This document shows, piece after piece, positions 48,587 to 60,460 of a stretch of DNA of 64,000 nucleotides. The notes under the pieces are model-generated. The model did not search any database. It saw only the letters and a program-made list of their open reading frames with translations, and was not told where the DNA came from. Source of the DNA: Vespula vulgaris (lineage: Eukaryota > Arthropoda > Insecta > Hymenoptera > Vespidae); assembly GCF_905475345.1 (NCBI RefSeq), contig NC_066586.1:14247900-14311899 (forward strand), in the 5' to 3' direction. Position 1 is the stretch's first letter. Each line of letters starts with the position of its first letter. A program made the translations under genes and the position numbers.

Positions 48587-50631
48587 CTATTTATCTCTCT
48601 CCTTCATCCTCATCCTTACCTCATCCACCTCCTCCTCGTAATTCAGATTCTATCGTCTTCCATTCGAACGTAAACCATGTAAACCGTCCATCTTACTCTT
48701 GAAACGATTCAACCACGCAAACGAGGATTTCCTTTTTAGATTTCTCAAGACATTTCTTTGCTTCTCTTAATTCAAATCGGAAGTTCCTTCATTCTCGTTC
48801 ATTCGTTGCTCTTCCACGACTTTCCAACTTGATCTTTGACCTTTAATCGTAAAAGTCATCGAACATGGTAAGCAGATACATAACATACATAACATAGAAC
48901 ATAGATATATATATATATGTTGTATATGTATGTACTGATCCATGATGACTTTTATATAGTTAAAAGAAGTCGGCTTAAGATCAAAGCTTTTAAAAACCAT
49001 GACAAGCTCCTCCTACTAGCATTTAAATCGATATTCATCAATCGAGAAATCGAATTTCGTTTTCTTTTTCTTCCACTTGTTTTTTTTTCTCTTTTTTGCT
49101 CTTTTTTTCCCTTTATTTCTCTTTTTCTTTTTAGAATTTCGAACTAATCTGTTAATTAATTACCTCGTATTTATTGTCGTCATAAATTTAGATTATATCT
49201 GTTAAGACATTTATCATCACATCTTTGATATGTTAACTATAAAAAACATGTTGGTCTTGTCTATTCTATCTCCTCCTCTCACCCTACTCATAAAGATCAA
49301 CTTCTCAGCTTATCTATTTCTTTGAAGAGTCTAATGTTCTTTTTAGCGCATTTCTCATCGTCTATTGTATATTAAAAGTAATCCTTTTTAACGTTTATGT
49401 TCATACATCTAATTGAATTAGAATCGTTATTGAAGTATTTGACGTTTAGAAAAATTGATTAAGCAAACACTATCAAAGATAATAAATCTAATATAACATA
49501 ATAATTTATCGTATTAACTTACACAATTTTATATCGTTAATTACATAACTAATATTAGTCACAAATACGATAACTATACTCGTTGTGCGATTAATAATGT
49601 CTTAACATATTCATTGACGATTAATATTCGAATCACTACGCGATTGGTTTACCCATAGACCCATTTAGATACCCATAAAATAAAATACAAATAAATTATA
49701 AATACGATAAAATATTTTACTAAAAAAAAAAAAAAAGAAAAATAGGTATTTAAGTCTTGCAATTATATTATATATACAAGAATTTTGTACGAAGTTCGTA
49801 GTTATTCGTGTTAATAATTTTTCTCCGAGTTTGAAAAGGATTTGGATCAAGGTCGGTGGCCCTTCGTTTAAGAGATCGTTTCTAAGTTACGGTTGTACTT
49901 CGAAGGGCAAAACGAAGGTCCCGTGGATATACGTAAGGGACGATCGTCGTCTCGTTGTCGGTTAGCTCGTGTTGCTCGATTCCTTGTTCAGCTAATTAAG
50001 GCTTGCGTCCTGTCCGATCGCGGGAGTTAATTCGACGCGGGAAATCTCTGCGCGAGCTTACAAACTGAAATACCGGTAGCTATTAATTACAACGCTAATT
50101 GATCCGTCGATGAAGTCTACACGTAAAACTCAACGGATATATTATTCACGAAAATAAAAATATCTTTCTAGCTATATATAGAAACCTATAACAATATACA
50201 ATTTTTAACGAGCGATCAATTTCGTCATTTATATTATACTATATGTAGGTACGTCGGTATAGAAAAAAAAAAAAAGAAAATTGACAAAAAAGACGACGAA
50301 ATGCTTTTCAAACTGTTTCGAATACTACGAAAAATATAAAACTATACATGAAAAATATAATATGATATATCGACGAATTATTAAAGATGGTGAACGATGA
50401 TAAGATATATTGTAAAGCAAAGAAAAAGAAGAAGAAGAAAAAAAAAAGAAAGGAAAGTAAAGAAAAGAAAAGGAATATTATAAAAATTGTAGAATGTATG
50501 AAATATTATCAACTTTTTTTTATATTATTTAGAATGGACGAAGTCCTTTGCTATTGGCTGCAGCACTCGGCCACACTGATGTCTGTAATGCTCTTCTGCT
50601 TCGTGAAGCCGAGGTTAATGCAGCCGACTCG
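48401..50631 (+). CDS. Ankyrin-repeat protein, two N-terminal exons (48401-48506, 50533-50631)
   Basis: Exon 48401-48506 contains ATG at 48414 (good context, G at -3 and +4). It encodes MAEKLREACVRGEAERVARL and ends QPDE before GTGAGT, like the capping half-repeat that opens many ankyrin domains. After a 2026-bp intron, exon 50533-50631 (preceded by TTTTTTTTATATTATTTAG, followed by GTGAGT) is exactly 99 bases, one 33-residue ankyrin repeat: NGRSPLLLAAALGHTDVCNA then LLLREAEVNAADS. Both exons are phase 0 at the internal junction. Codon use is distinctly GC-richer than the intron. Ankyrin repeats mediate protein binding; the specific protein is not recognised. Further repeats were not found before the window ends, so the gene is probably incomplete here. 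Translation may start at 48414 or at the 41864 exon. Confidence 0.7.
48529..48598. repeat. (CTAT)n microsatellite in the first ankyrin intron
   Basis: About 16 CTAT units with ATTCATTC and TTAT interruptions, beginning 23 bases after the splice donor. Confidence 0.9.
49850..50130. promoter_or_regulatory. Intronic CNE-like island with homeodomain core sites
   Basis: A GC-richer unique block containing CTAATTAAGG, GTTAATTCG, ATTAATTAC and GCTAATTGATC. These are TAATTA/TAATTG cores clustered within about 110 bp, between the two ankyrin exons. Confidence 0.35.
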
Positions 50632-50639
50632 GTGAGTGA

Positions 50640-51865
50640 TATCCTTGGAAATGAGTTTGTTTTGATCTACGAGGATAGAGATCGGTGTTTTCTTTCTTTC
50701 TTTCTTTCTTTTCTTTTTTCTATTTTTTTTTTTGTTTCAATGATTAGCAACGCGCCATTACGTTCTTCGAAATCGAGACGTCGAAAGCATCGATTCTGAA
50801 GTAACGATTAGAAAGATAGAAGAGGAAGATCTAGAACGAGTTGTTTCTTTTTTATCGATTACGCCCATCTTATGAAAGATAGTTAAGAGCTTTGGTGTAT
50901 TGATCGATTTACGATGACGATAACTATTTTAAGATGGATAGATAGATAGAGAAAGCAAGAGAAACAGAGAGAAGATAGAAAATATGAAAAATGAAAGTTC
51001 GTCGAGTAAGAAATTAATTGCCATAAACGACGTCGTTGAATATACCAACAAACTTCGTGATTGGCTAATTTTCTTGTCTGATATACATGGTATATATTTT
51101 ATATGTATATGGGACATTTTCCTAGATAATTAATTTCAGCTGTTTGAAATATGGAAGATCAATCTGTCTTTACTTTCAATACAAATAAATTATTTCTAAT
51201 ACTATACAATCTTCAAGATGTGATATATTCGAAGAAAATATAAAACGGGTTAACAGCTGCTGGTTATAATCATTTTTCTTTTTTCGCAATCGGATCGTAA
51301 AACTATCGCTCGACTTTATTTATTCATTTTGTTTTTATTTCTTTGCTATGTTATTAGCGAACGTTGTTACAGTATGAAATAAAAAAAAAAAAAAATTAGC
51401 TTGAAAAATTAGTAATCGAAAAGGAGTAATCGATTTTTAAAGTAACTTAATAACTTTTGACCACGCCTATTGGTCCAACCTACGAACTCTTGACTTCGTT
51501 TAGGAACTTTTAGTTCATCCTGTATATTTTGAAACGGCGATTACTCGGTGTATTCAGATGTAACTATTAGCTATCAACGAATTTTTTACGGTAATTTAAC
51601 GTAATGTCATCGTGCTCTCGAATAACTGCATTTTAACGGAGCAGTAAACTTTTTCATTCTTTTCTACCAGCATCGAAAGATTTATATCCCGAGCCTGTGG
51701 CACCTAGCCGGAAGCCAATGCTTAGCCACGAAGAAACGGTATTCGCTTTTATTTCGTATTTTCTTTGCTTCTCACAAAAAACGAAAAAAAAGAAAGAAAG
51801 AACGGTGCATTTTACATACGTAATTATGGTTACGCCGAGAATTTCTCGATTTTCTCTGTTTCTTT

Positions 51866-51906
<41 letters not shown>

Positions 51907-52149
51907 TTCTCATCAGTAATCTCTACGAATGATAAATCCTTCGCGAGTGACATTTTCTCTAGTTGAAACTTACCACGATAACGACGTGATATCAAGATCA
52001 GATCATTTCGAATAAATGAAAGGAAATGAAATCAGATGGCTGAAGAGAGGAAAATGAAAAAAAAAGAAAAAGGAGAAATAAGAGAATAAAATACAAATGA
52101 TATGTAAGGTAGTCCTTGGTGATTCATGATTATAAATGAAGAGAAAAAC

Positions 52150-52156
<7 letters not shown>
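50640..52156. other. Putative intron DNA with one exon-like island
   Basis: AT-rich. The exon-like segment at 51672-51739 is preceded by a pyrimidine tract and CCAG, and is open in two frames, but its best-looking frame does not fit the phase of the ankyrin exon. (TC)n at 51866-51909. Confidence 0.35.
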
Positions 52157-52200
<44 letters not shown>

Positions 52201-52229
52201 CATAAAAACAAACAGAGAAAAAAACATTA

Positions 52230-52274
<45 letters not shown>
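52157..52274. repeat. (GA)n and (TA)n microsatellites
   Basis: (GA)18 at 52157-52192 and (TA)21 at 52232-52274. Confidence 0.95.
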
Positions 52275-52275
<1 letters not shown>

Positions 52276-52434
52276 AATGAATAAAAACGGAGATACAAAG
52301 AGACAAAGAGAGAGACAGGAATATAGAATAAGTGACTCTAAAGAGGCTATAGAAAATACGAGAGAAAGAAAGAGAAAGATAGAGATATGGAGAAAAATGG
52401 AGAGAAATGAAGAGAGACAGAGGGATGAGAAAAT

Positions 52435-52690
52435 CTCTGTTGCGTGGACGGTCCTCTTAGTGGGAATTGGTCGATAAGTCATGCTCATCGGTGGGCCGTT
52501 CTACGTGTCAGTGCCGTAATATAGCAATACGATTATCCTGAGTAATGAATACCCGAAAGATGTAATTACCGTGTAATTATGGGTACACGACGTATCGGCG
52601 TTAACGAAGTGAAAAAATGTTAGCTCCGCTTTGCTTTAATATCGTACTTGCGTTCTGGAATTTATAGGAACGCATTTGGTCCACTTTCAA
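52435..52690. other. Candidate conserved noncoding island
   Basis: GC-richer unique sequence with GATGTAATTACCGTGTAATT (paired TAATTA-type cores) and GGCGTTAACG. Confidence 0.3.
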
Positions 52691-52692
52691 TC

Positions 52693-52694
<2 letters not shown>

Positions 52695-52754
<60 letters not shown>

Positions 52755-52765
52755 TTCTCTTTCGT
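52695..52765. repeat. (TC)n microsatellite
   Basis: About 22 TC units, then further interrupted TC to 52765. Confidence 0.95.
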
Positions 52766-53557
52766 TACACATAAGCGTAGCAATCGTGATAATTACTACT
52801 AGCCATTAAAAAAAAGAAAGAAAAATCGATCTCGCATGTTGAGTACACGTTCGTTGCAAATCATACGACGAAGTAACTAAGTATTTACCTATGTAGATTT
52901 TGTCACATATTAATTCTTGTTTATTTTTTGCTTCTTTTTGTTTATTTTTTTCTTCTTTCTTCTGAACGATATTGATATTAAAATTCATAGAAAGTAGCGT
53001 AGTGGATAAATATACGAAGGATTTCTTTCTTTCTTTTCAATTACAACATAATTATTTACTTTCACACGTAAACACGCGAATTAATATATAGATCCATAAA
53101 AATTAATATTTCTTTTTTTACCCGTTGGTTAATCGCGATGATCTTTTCTAATTTTCTTTTCTTTTTTTTTTAAAGATAGACAAAATAAACGTCGAGATAA
53201 GAATATCATTTAATCGTCACTTTGTTCTCGTAAATTTGTAAACGCGTGTATCGCGAATATACGTACACCATACATAATGTACATTCTTCAATCTTCCATC
53301 AACAATAAGAAGAGCTATCTGATAAGGAGTAAGGAGTTAAGTCGAGAAAAGACAATGATTCGAAATGATTTGAAAAAGCAATCAGGATCACCTTTTGCTT
53401 ATCGCCCAGCATGATCTAACTCTTCGAAGAGGAGTCGACTCGTTCTGCATCCACTGTACAATACGTCCATTGCTGGATCTGACTGACGGCCAATCTTCTT
53501 CTCTTTCTCTCTCACTCACTTTTTCTTTCTTCCTTTCTTCTTTTCTTACTTTCTCTA

Positions 53558-53598
<41 letters not shown>

Positions 53599-54861
53599 AT
53601 CTATCTCTTTTCTTACTACCACCCGCAGAAAACACGTTTGGTTAGATCTTGCCAGCGTGGGGTACAAACCCAACTTCTTCGTACGTTGTACGAGCCTGCC
53701 TTTATTTAGAATCCTTGTAACGCGCCGCTGGTGGCCAACGATTATACATCCTGAACTTTCTTCTTCTTTTTCTTCTTCTTCTTCTTCTTCTCCTTCTTCA
53801 TCATCATCTTCTTCTTCTTTTTCTTCTTCCTCGTTTCTCGCCTATTAAATCTGCACCAATGTCTTATACCCGAATTACTAGCACAGGATTGGTGTAATCT
53901 CGTTAAAATCATCAGTTTGTCTTCAATTCATTTTAACATATCGAATTTTGAAATACTGGATATTATAAACGATTCGAATCAAACGATATTGATTTTATAT
54001 GGAATAATAGTTTTGTAATCAAATGTTATACTTATATGTATTTTATTAATGAAGTAGTCATTCCGATAATCTTAATTATGCGAACGACGATCTTATCGTA
54101 ATAATGTTAATTAAAGAATAAGTGAAGATGGTTGACGTTAATAACGAAACGATTTTTATCTGACATTTGGAAACTCGTCAGATTTATCACGTCGAACTTT
54201 ATTTTCGATTTATGTATATATATTTTTTTTCTTTTTCTTTTTTTTTTTTTTTTCACGAACGAAGGGTGGCACGAAAACTTTCACCGAAAAGATAAATTTC
54301 GAGAGGGTTATGGATTGAATCGAACGTAAGCGAATTCGACGCTCACCTGACGTCGACCTTTGTGCTTTAAACGAAAAAGATCGGACTGACTGAATATATT
54401 GCCCCTGTGTGTTGTAAATGTGTCTTGTAAATTCCTTAAGACGCGAACGGACGTTACACGTCGTTACGATTCGGTATACACGAGAAAGAGAAAGAAGGAA
54501 AAAAGATAAAAAGAGATAGAAAGAAAGAGAGAGAAAAAGAGAGAGAGAGAGGAGAGAGAAGTGTAATACTCGAGCGTTACGTCTACATCCGTGAAATTTA
54601 TTGCGAGACTTCGCGAGATCTTTGAACCGGCGTACCAACAATCTTTGTAACTCACGTGAAAATTTGTTGCCTCTCGTAGTAGCGTGAATTACGACCGTAT
54701 CTTTACGAATATCATATACATATATACATATATACATATATATATATATATTTACTTATATACATACTTATATATGGTTGTATATTTCGACTAAATTTAA
54801 TGAGAACTACTTACTTAATGAGAACGATCAGAATTTTTCGTTTCTCATTTCTCTCTATCTT

Positions 54862-54893
<32 letters not shown>

Positions 54894-55489
54894 TTTATTC
54901 TCTTTTTTCTTCTTATAAAAAAAGAAAAGGATTAAAAAGATATATATATAAAAAAATGAGAAGTATATAAATAAATGCATAAAGTAACAATGACACATCG
55001 ATATTTACGATCTCGTCTTGAATCGGGATTTAATTCGATATACAAAGCCGTTCATAAATTTCGATAATTTCAAGGGTATTCTTCTCTCGATCGAATGAAT
55101 TATTTCAGGATCGTATAATTCGGCATCCTGTATCAGACAGAAATTCTCTTTCTCTTTACCGCGCACTCCCCTTTACTATACTCCCTTCCTTCTACTTTTC
55201 TTCTCTCGTTTCCACATTCTCCCGTCTGGATTCTCCTTTCTTCGTGAGATTTATGCGCGAAGCTTATGGCCATCCGCGTGCTTTTCAGGATGTTTCGCCG
55301 CGAGGAATTTGGCACACATTTCTTTTTCGATGTGTGCGCTCCAGTCGACGTAATAGCTATAAACCAAGAGAGAGAGAGAGAGAGAGAGAGCATTCATGGT
55401 GCCACGAAACCTATAATTAGGAAGGGCCCTGGAAATAGCTTTTTAGACGAATATAGGCGGTACACGAAAAGACGTTTCTACCTCCCACT
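52766..55489. other. Noncoding stretch with unique islands
   Basis: Islands at 53390-53500, 53630-53755, 54280-54480 and 55230-55450. Simple repeats include (TC)n at 53563-53592, (CTT)n at 53758-53795, (TC)n at 54858-54886 and (GA)n at 55368-55390. No gene recognised. Confidence 0.35.
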
Positions 55490-55640
55490 TACTACTACTA
55501 CTACCTACTACTACTACTACTACTAATACTACTACTACTTCTTTTTCTTCTTCTTTTTTCTTCTTCTTCTTCTTTCTTCTTCTTCTATCTTCTCTCTTCT
55601 ACTCTCCTTTCTATTTCTTCTTCTTTCTTCTTTTTCGATT
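55490..55640. repeat. (ACT)n followed by (CTT)-rich DNA
   Basis: About 14 ACT units with interruptions (55490-55539), then CTT/TTCT blocks. Confidence 0.9.
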
Positions 55641-55920
55641 TTTTTTCCTTTATTTTCCTTTTTTTTCTTAATTCCTCTTCTCTCTTTTCTTTCACATCCT
55701 TCGTCTTCTTCGAGACCAGACTTTCTTGTTCCATCTGGCGAGTCAGCAAGTTCGACAGGTAGGTAACTCGCTCGAGTTAATTAGCCGGTCGTCCAAAAAT
55801 TTTAATAAAAGACGCTGACAGCTCTTCGATGTATGTAACTTACCCAGACTCAGAACTTCGATTTCATTTTTATTTTAATTTTTTTCCTATTTCTCTCTCT
55901 CTCTCTCTCTCTTTCTTTTC

Positions 55921-55953
<33 letters not shown>

Positions 55954-56618
55954 TTCTTTTCCTTTCTCTTTCTCTCGATCTTTTTTTTTTCTATCTGCCA
56001 TTACGTTAGGCAAGTTTCAACGTCAAGAAATCAACTACGACGATGACGATAGTATTAGTAATTATAAGATTTCGAGATTCTTTGATCGATTAAAAAAAAA
56101 AACGAATATTAATTTTCTTAGAGAAACTTAGGATTACGATTTTTATCGTTAACTTCATTGCCTTCTTCTTCGTTTTCTTCTTCCTCTTCCTTCTTATTAT
56201 CGAGATCGAACGCGAGAAACCGATACTTTTGACGAAGAAAAAGAAGAAGAAGAAGAAGAAGAAGAAGAAAAAATCTAAAAGAAAGGAAGAAACAAAAAGT
56301 AAAATACAAAAAAAAAAGTAACAGAAGATATAAATATCCTTGACATTTCCCCATAAATTTGCTACGCCACTGTGTTCGACGCCGTTGTGAAAAAGGTATG
56401 CAGCTATTACAGATCGTCGAACAGGTAAAATTCTGCGATACTTCAACCTCCAAACCCGTCGGGTTCTTTTCGAGAAAAAAAAAGAAAAAAAAGAAAGAAA
56501 GAAAGAAAGAAAGAAACAGAAAAAGAAGTGAGATAGGAAGAAACATAACGGAGAACATTTTTATCGGATTTTTACGTGTCGAATGATACTTAATTCTGTT
56601 CGCGTTGACAACTATAAA

Positions 56619-56619
<1 letters not shown>
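55641..56619. other. Noncoding stretch
   Basis: TC blocks at 55890-55975, (GAA)n at 56240-56270 and (GAAA)n at 56492-56515. No gene seen. Confidence 0.4.

Positions 56620-56671
<52 letters not shown>
56620..56671. repeat. (ATT)n microsatellite
   Basis: About 17 ATT units. Confidence 0.95.
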
Positions 56672-58600
56672 TATTAGAGCATTTCCTTCCGGTATAAATA
56701 AATATATAATTATTCTTACGTATACCGGCTGAGTCTCTGAAAGAAAAAAGAGAAGAAAAATAAACGGAAGAAAAAAAATTATATATTAGTAATTATTTAG
56801 ATATATTTACATATATCCTGCGAGTCGAAGTTCGAAAAGAAAAAATCAATCGTTCGATCGATCGGACAAGAGATCGATCCTGTTTTCAAGCTCGTATTAT
56901 CTACAACATGAACGATAATCGTCTACGATCGCGTGACTTTCTCTCTCTTCGATCACGTTTTCTCGATTTCTTTGACGTAGATCGACTTCTATGCCGATTA
57001 GCTTACGATCGATCCTTTCTCCTTTATAATTCCTTATCGAAGACGCACAAATCGTATTATTGATATCGTATATACGTAGATATGCACGTACATATCTATC
57101 GATTGATTTCTTCTTACGTGCTCCGGAAAGTTTTGAAAAAAAAGAACAGGAAAAAGAAAAGCAAAGATAATAAAAGAAAGGAAATTCTCGAGTCTCGTAT
57201 GAAACTCGATCTATCGACAATTTTCAAACGCTCCGTTTGCAAACTTTCTCCATAATTATACAATACGAATAAAACGAATTATCTTTCGAACAGATTGCAC
57301 GTATAATTTCATATAAATATAAATATATATATATATAATATATAATATATGTGTGTGTATGTATATATCATATAGTTATGCCTATAATATAAAAAATGTT
57401 TTTATTGCAACTCTCCTAATAAATTGGCCGTGCTCCAATTATACTCTACATTCTTTATTTTTAATATATACATGTGTATACATGTATGTGTGTAGTATAT
57501 ATATATATATACGTATATATCAACATATCCATACATATATAAATATACATACATATATATGTATATATGCACTGTTATTAAGCAATCTAGCGGTAACGTT
57601 GTATCAATCTTTCTCTCTCTCTCTGTCTCTCTCTCTCTTTATCAAACTATCTATCTCTCTTTTTCTTTTTTTTTTCTTAACATCTCTTTCTTTCGTTTAA
57701 AATATACCGCGAGGAGATAACAAAAAGATAGATATATCTCTGTTCATTCAAAATAATCCTTCGTAGAACGAATTATAGGGATAATAATAAAAAGCTTTGC
57801 GTCAGAGTTAACAAACATTGATGTATCTCGATACGTGTATCATTAACGCCGTTATGCCTTCATCTTCGAAGAATGTAAGTGCTTATAGTTATATTATGTC
57901 TAATATATTCAATGCCGAAAGGGAAAGAAACGACTGATTTTACTTTCTTTCTTTACAGACTACGGAAAAAGCATTCGAACAAAATTTGTAGAACTTGTAA
58001 ACGACGATAAGAGAAAAAAAGAGAAAAAAAGAAAGAACGGAAGAAAGAAAGAGAGAGAAAGAGAGAGATCGAAAGACTACTCTCGTTTTACGAGCATCTT
58101 TCGATAAGATTTTATTGCTCGACCGGTTGTAAAAAAAGAACCATCTTAGATCGAGTTAAGGCATCGTGTCGGTCGATTGTATATTGAAATTGAGACGTCT
58201 CTGTAATTCTTACAGCTCCGCTACTTTTAATTCGAAAATTATGCAAATAATTGATCGTTGCCGCGATCTTAATAAATATTTCAAACTTATATACATTTAT
58301 ATAAATATACATACATACATATGTATATATATATGTATATATATATATTTAAGTACACATATATTCGATACGATCCTAAGAAAAACGGATATAAACGAGA
58401 AAAAAGAAAAGAGAAGATACCCTTCGAAGATCTTTGATATCTTGGCTTATCTTTTTTTTCTTTTTTTTTTTTCTTATTTTTTTTTAGAAAATAATAATTA
58501 ATGATACTTACTTTACGAACGATCGAATTTAGCATGGAATATTGTAAGTAATACTTTTTAACGATTCAATTACACCGATTCACGTATCAAGTTTGTTAAG
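56672..58600. other. Noncoding AT-rich stretch
   Basis: A CG-richer part at 56815-57250 has many CGATCGA words. (TA)-rich blocks at 57310-57350 and 57480-57570, (TC)n at 57610-57640 and (TA)-rich at 58305-58350. No gene recognised. Confidence 0.4.
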
Positions 58601-58601
58601 T

Positions 58602-58880
58602 ATTTTTCAAAAAAATAAATCATAGACATAAAATGCGTTTTATCGACGATATAAGATTGTTAAAACTGACGCATCGTTTGGGTTCATCGTGAAAATAAAA
58701 AATTTGTTTTTATTACTAAATAAACGAATGTATACCGGGATAATCATGGTCTATATCATGGATTTAAAACAAGTACGAATTTTTTCATGAAAAATAAAAC
58801 GTAGGTATAAAATGCATTTTATTGACGATATAAGATTGTTAAAGCTCATCGACATGATGGGAGTTCCATCGTGAAAAAAA
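58602..58880. repeat. Degenerate direct duplication, unit about 175 bp
   Basis: The words ATAAATCATAGACATAAAATGCG (about 58615), ATATAAGATTGTTAAA and ATCGTGAAAATAAAA recur in the same order at about 58793, 58828 and 58868. Two diverged copies, noncoding. Confidence 0.65.
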
Positions 58881-58984
58881 AAATATATATATATACACAT
58901 ACATATACACATGTATATATATATATATTTTTCTTCACTTTAAACGATTATCCAATTTATTTTTGATTTACAATATATTACGAA

Positions 58985-59315
58985 ATATTGAAAAATCAAG
59001 CTCGTAAAAGTCGAATTTGCGAATTGTTCGTTGAAGGCGCCAGACCGAGAACTCACCGATGGATGCTGTGCGATGTTTCAAAGCCGGTCCATAATATGTA
59101 TGTACGTGGGCACGTCCGATATGCATATGTGTGTACGTTGGTGTGCGACTGGAACAATGATACCAGTTTGACTGGTGTGCTTCTCCCACCATCCATGGAA
59201 GATGGCAGAGAGCAGCATGCTCTCATACTCACCGTTCAAAGAGCTCACAGCTCAAGACGATCGTCTTACTTGCTGCGTTCCGAGATGCTAAAGATAACGA
59301 AGAAGACTTAAAACC
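58985..59315. other. Unique mid-GC island
   Basis: Open for 107 codons on plus, with no recognised family and no splice support. Contains GGCGCC, GGTGTGC and paired GAGAGCAGCATGCTCTC (a palindrome at 59208-59224). Confidence 0.25.
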
Positions 59316-60425
59316 AAACGGGAATATCTAATCAACTTAAACGATTATAGATCGATAGATATATTTTTATATTAGTTAGATAGGTAACCGATATTACATC
59401 TGCTTTAACACACTTGAGATAATCGAAGATACTAATGAAATTGCTTTGTTGTTATTCCAACGTTTATTGTTATGATACCATCGCAGTTGTAATCGTATTT
59501 GATAAGTATCTTGTTCGTATTTGTAACCATATGATCGTGTCGTTGAACTCGTGTTTTCTTTTTTTTATATATATATATATATTTATATACAATCTATCGA
59601 ATGATTAAATTTCTATTCATAGATATTGCATTTAATGGATATAAGTTGATGACATTTTTTTTATTATTTATATTTAAGTAGTATTTTTAGTATTTTTAGA
59701 TTGAAAATATTTAGTATCTTTCATATCTAAATTAATTATACTGTTAATATTTTGATTGAAAACATTTAGCAGTTTACATCTAAATGAATAACATTATAGA
59801 GTATTTTTTTATATCATTATTTAGTGAGCGATCTAACAGATATTTATTATCTTTCATTTAGATTTTCATTACCTATCTATTTTGCTTCAATTGATATCAA
59901 ATGATGATACTTGTGCGAATCAATTGAAACTGATTAACAATTTATAGTATTTATAAATTTATTCATTTAATTGGTCGTCGCATTATATTATTATATATTA
60001 TCGAAGAACGAATAAGGATTTAATAAAACTCGTTTTACATTGAAAAATAGTTTCGAGCACGTTGCTATTTTAATGATGAGCTCGATCGTACAACTATCGC
60101 CATAACTAGACAATAAATTTTAATTAGGAGAAAGTGTAAGGAAAAGCGCTGACACGTTTCTTGTTCATCCATGAAAAATCGGCCATACGTGTGCGTTGGA
60201 TCGCGAACCACTCGTGAATAACTATACTAACTCTTTACCATAACGATTGTACGAGTCGTAGAACGCTTTAAAAACAGGTTGGTGATACCGTCCTCTTTAC
60301 TGGCATAATATTGAACGAACTCCATGAAACATTGTCAAGAGATATAAAATTTATTAAACCTATAAGTCAATTTTTTTTCTAAGTAAAGAAAAAAAGAAAG
60401 AAAATACACAACTTATACTACAAAC

Positions 60426-60460
<35 letters not shown>

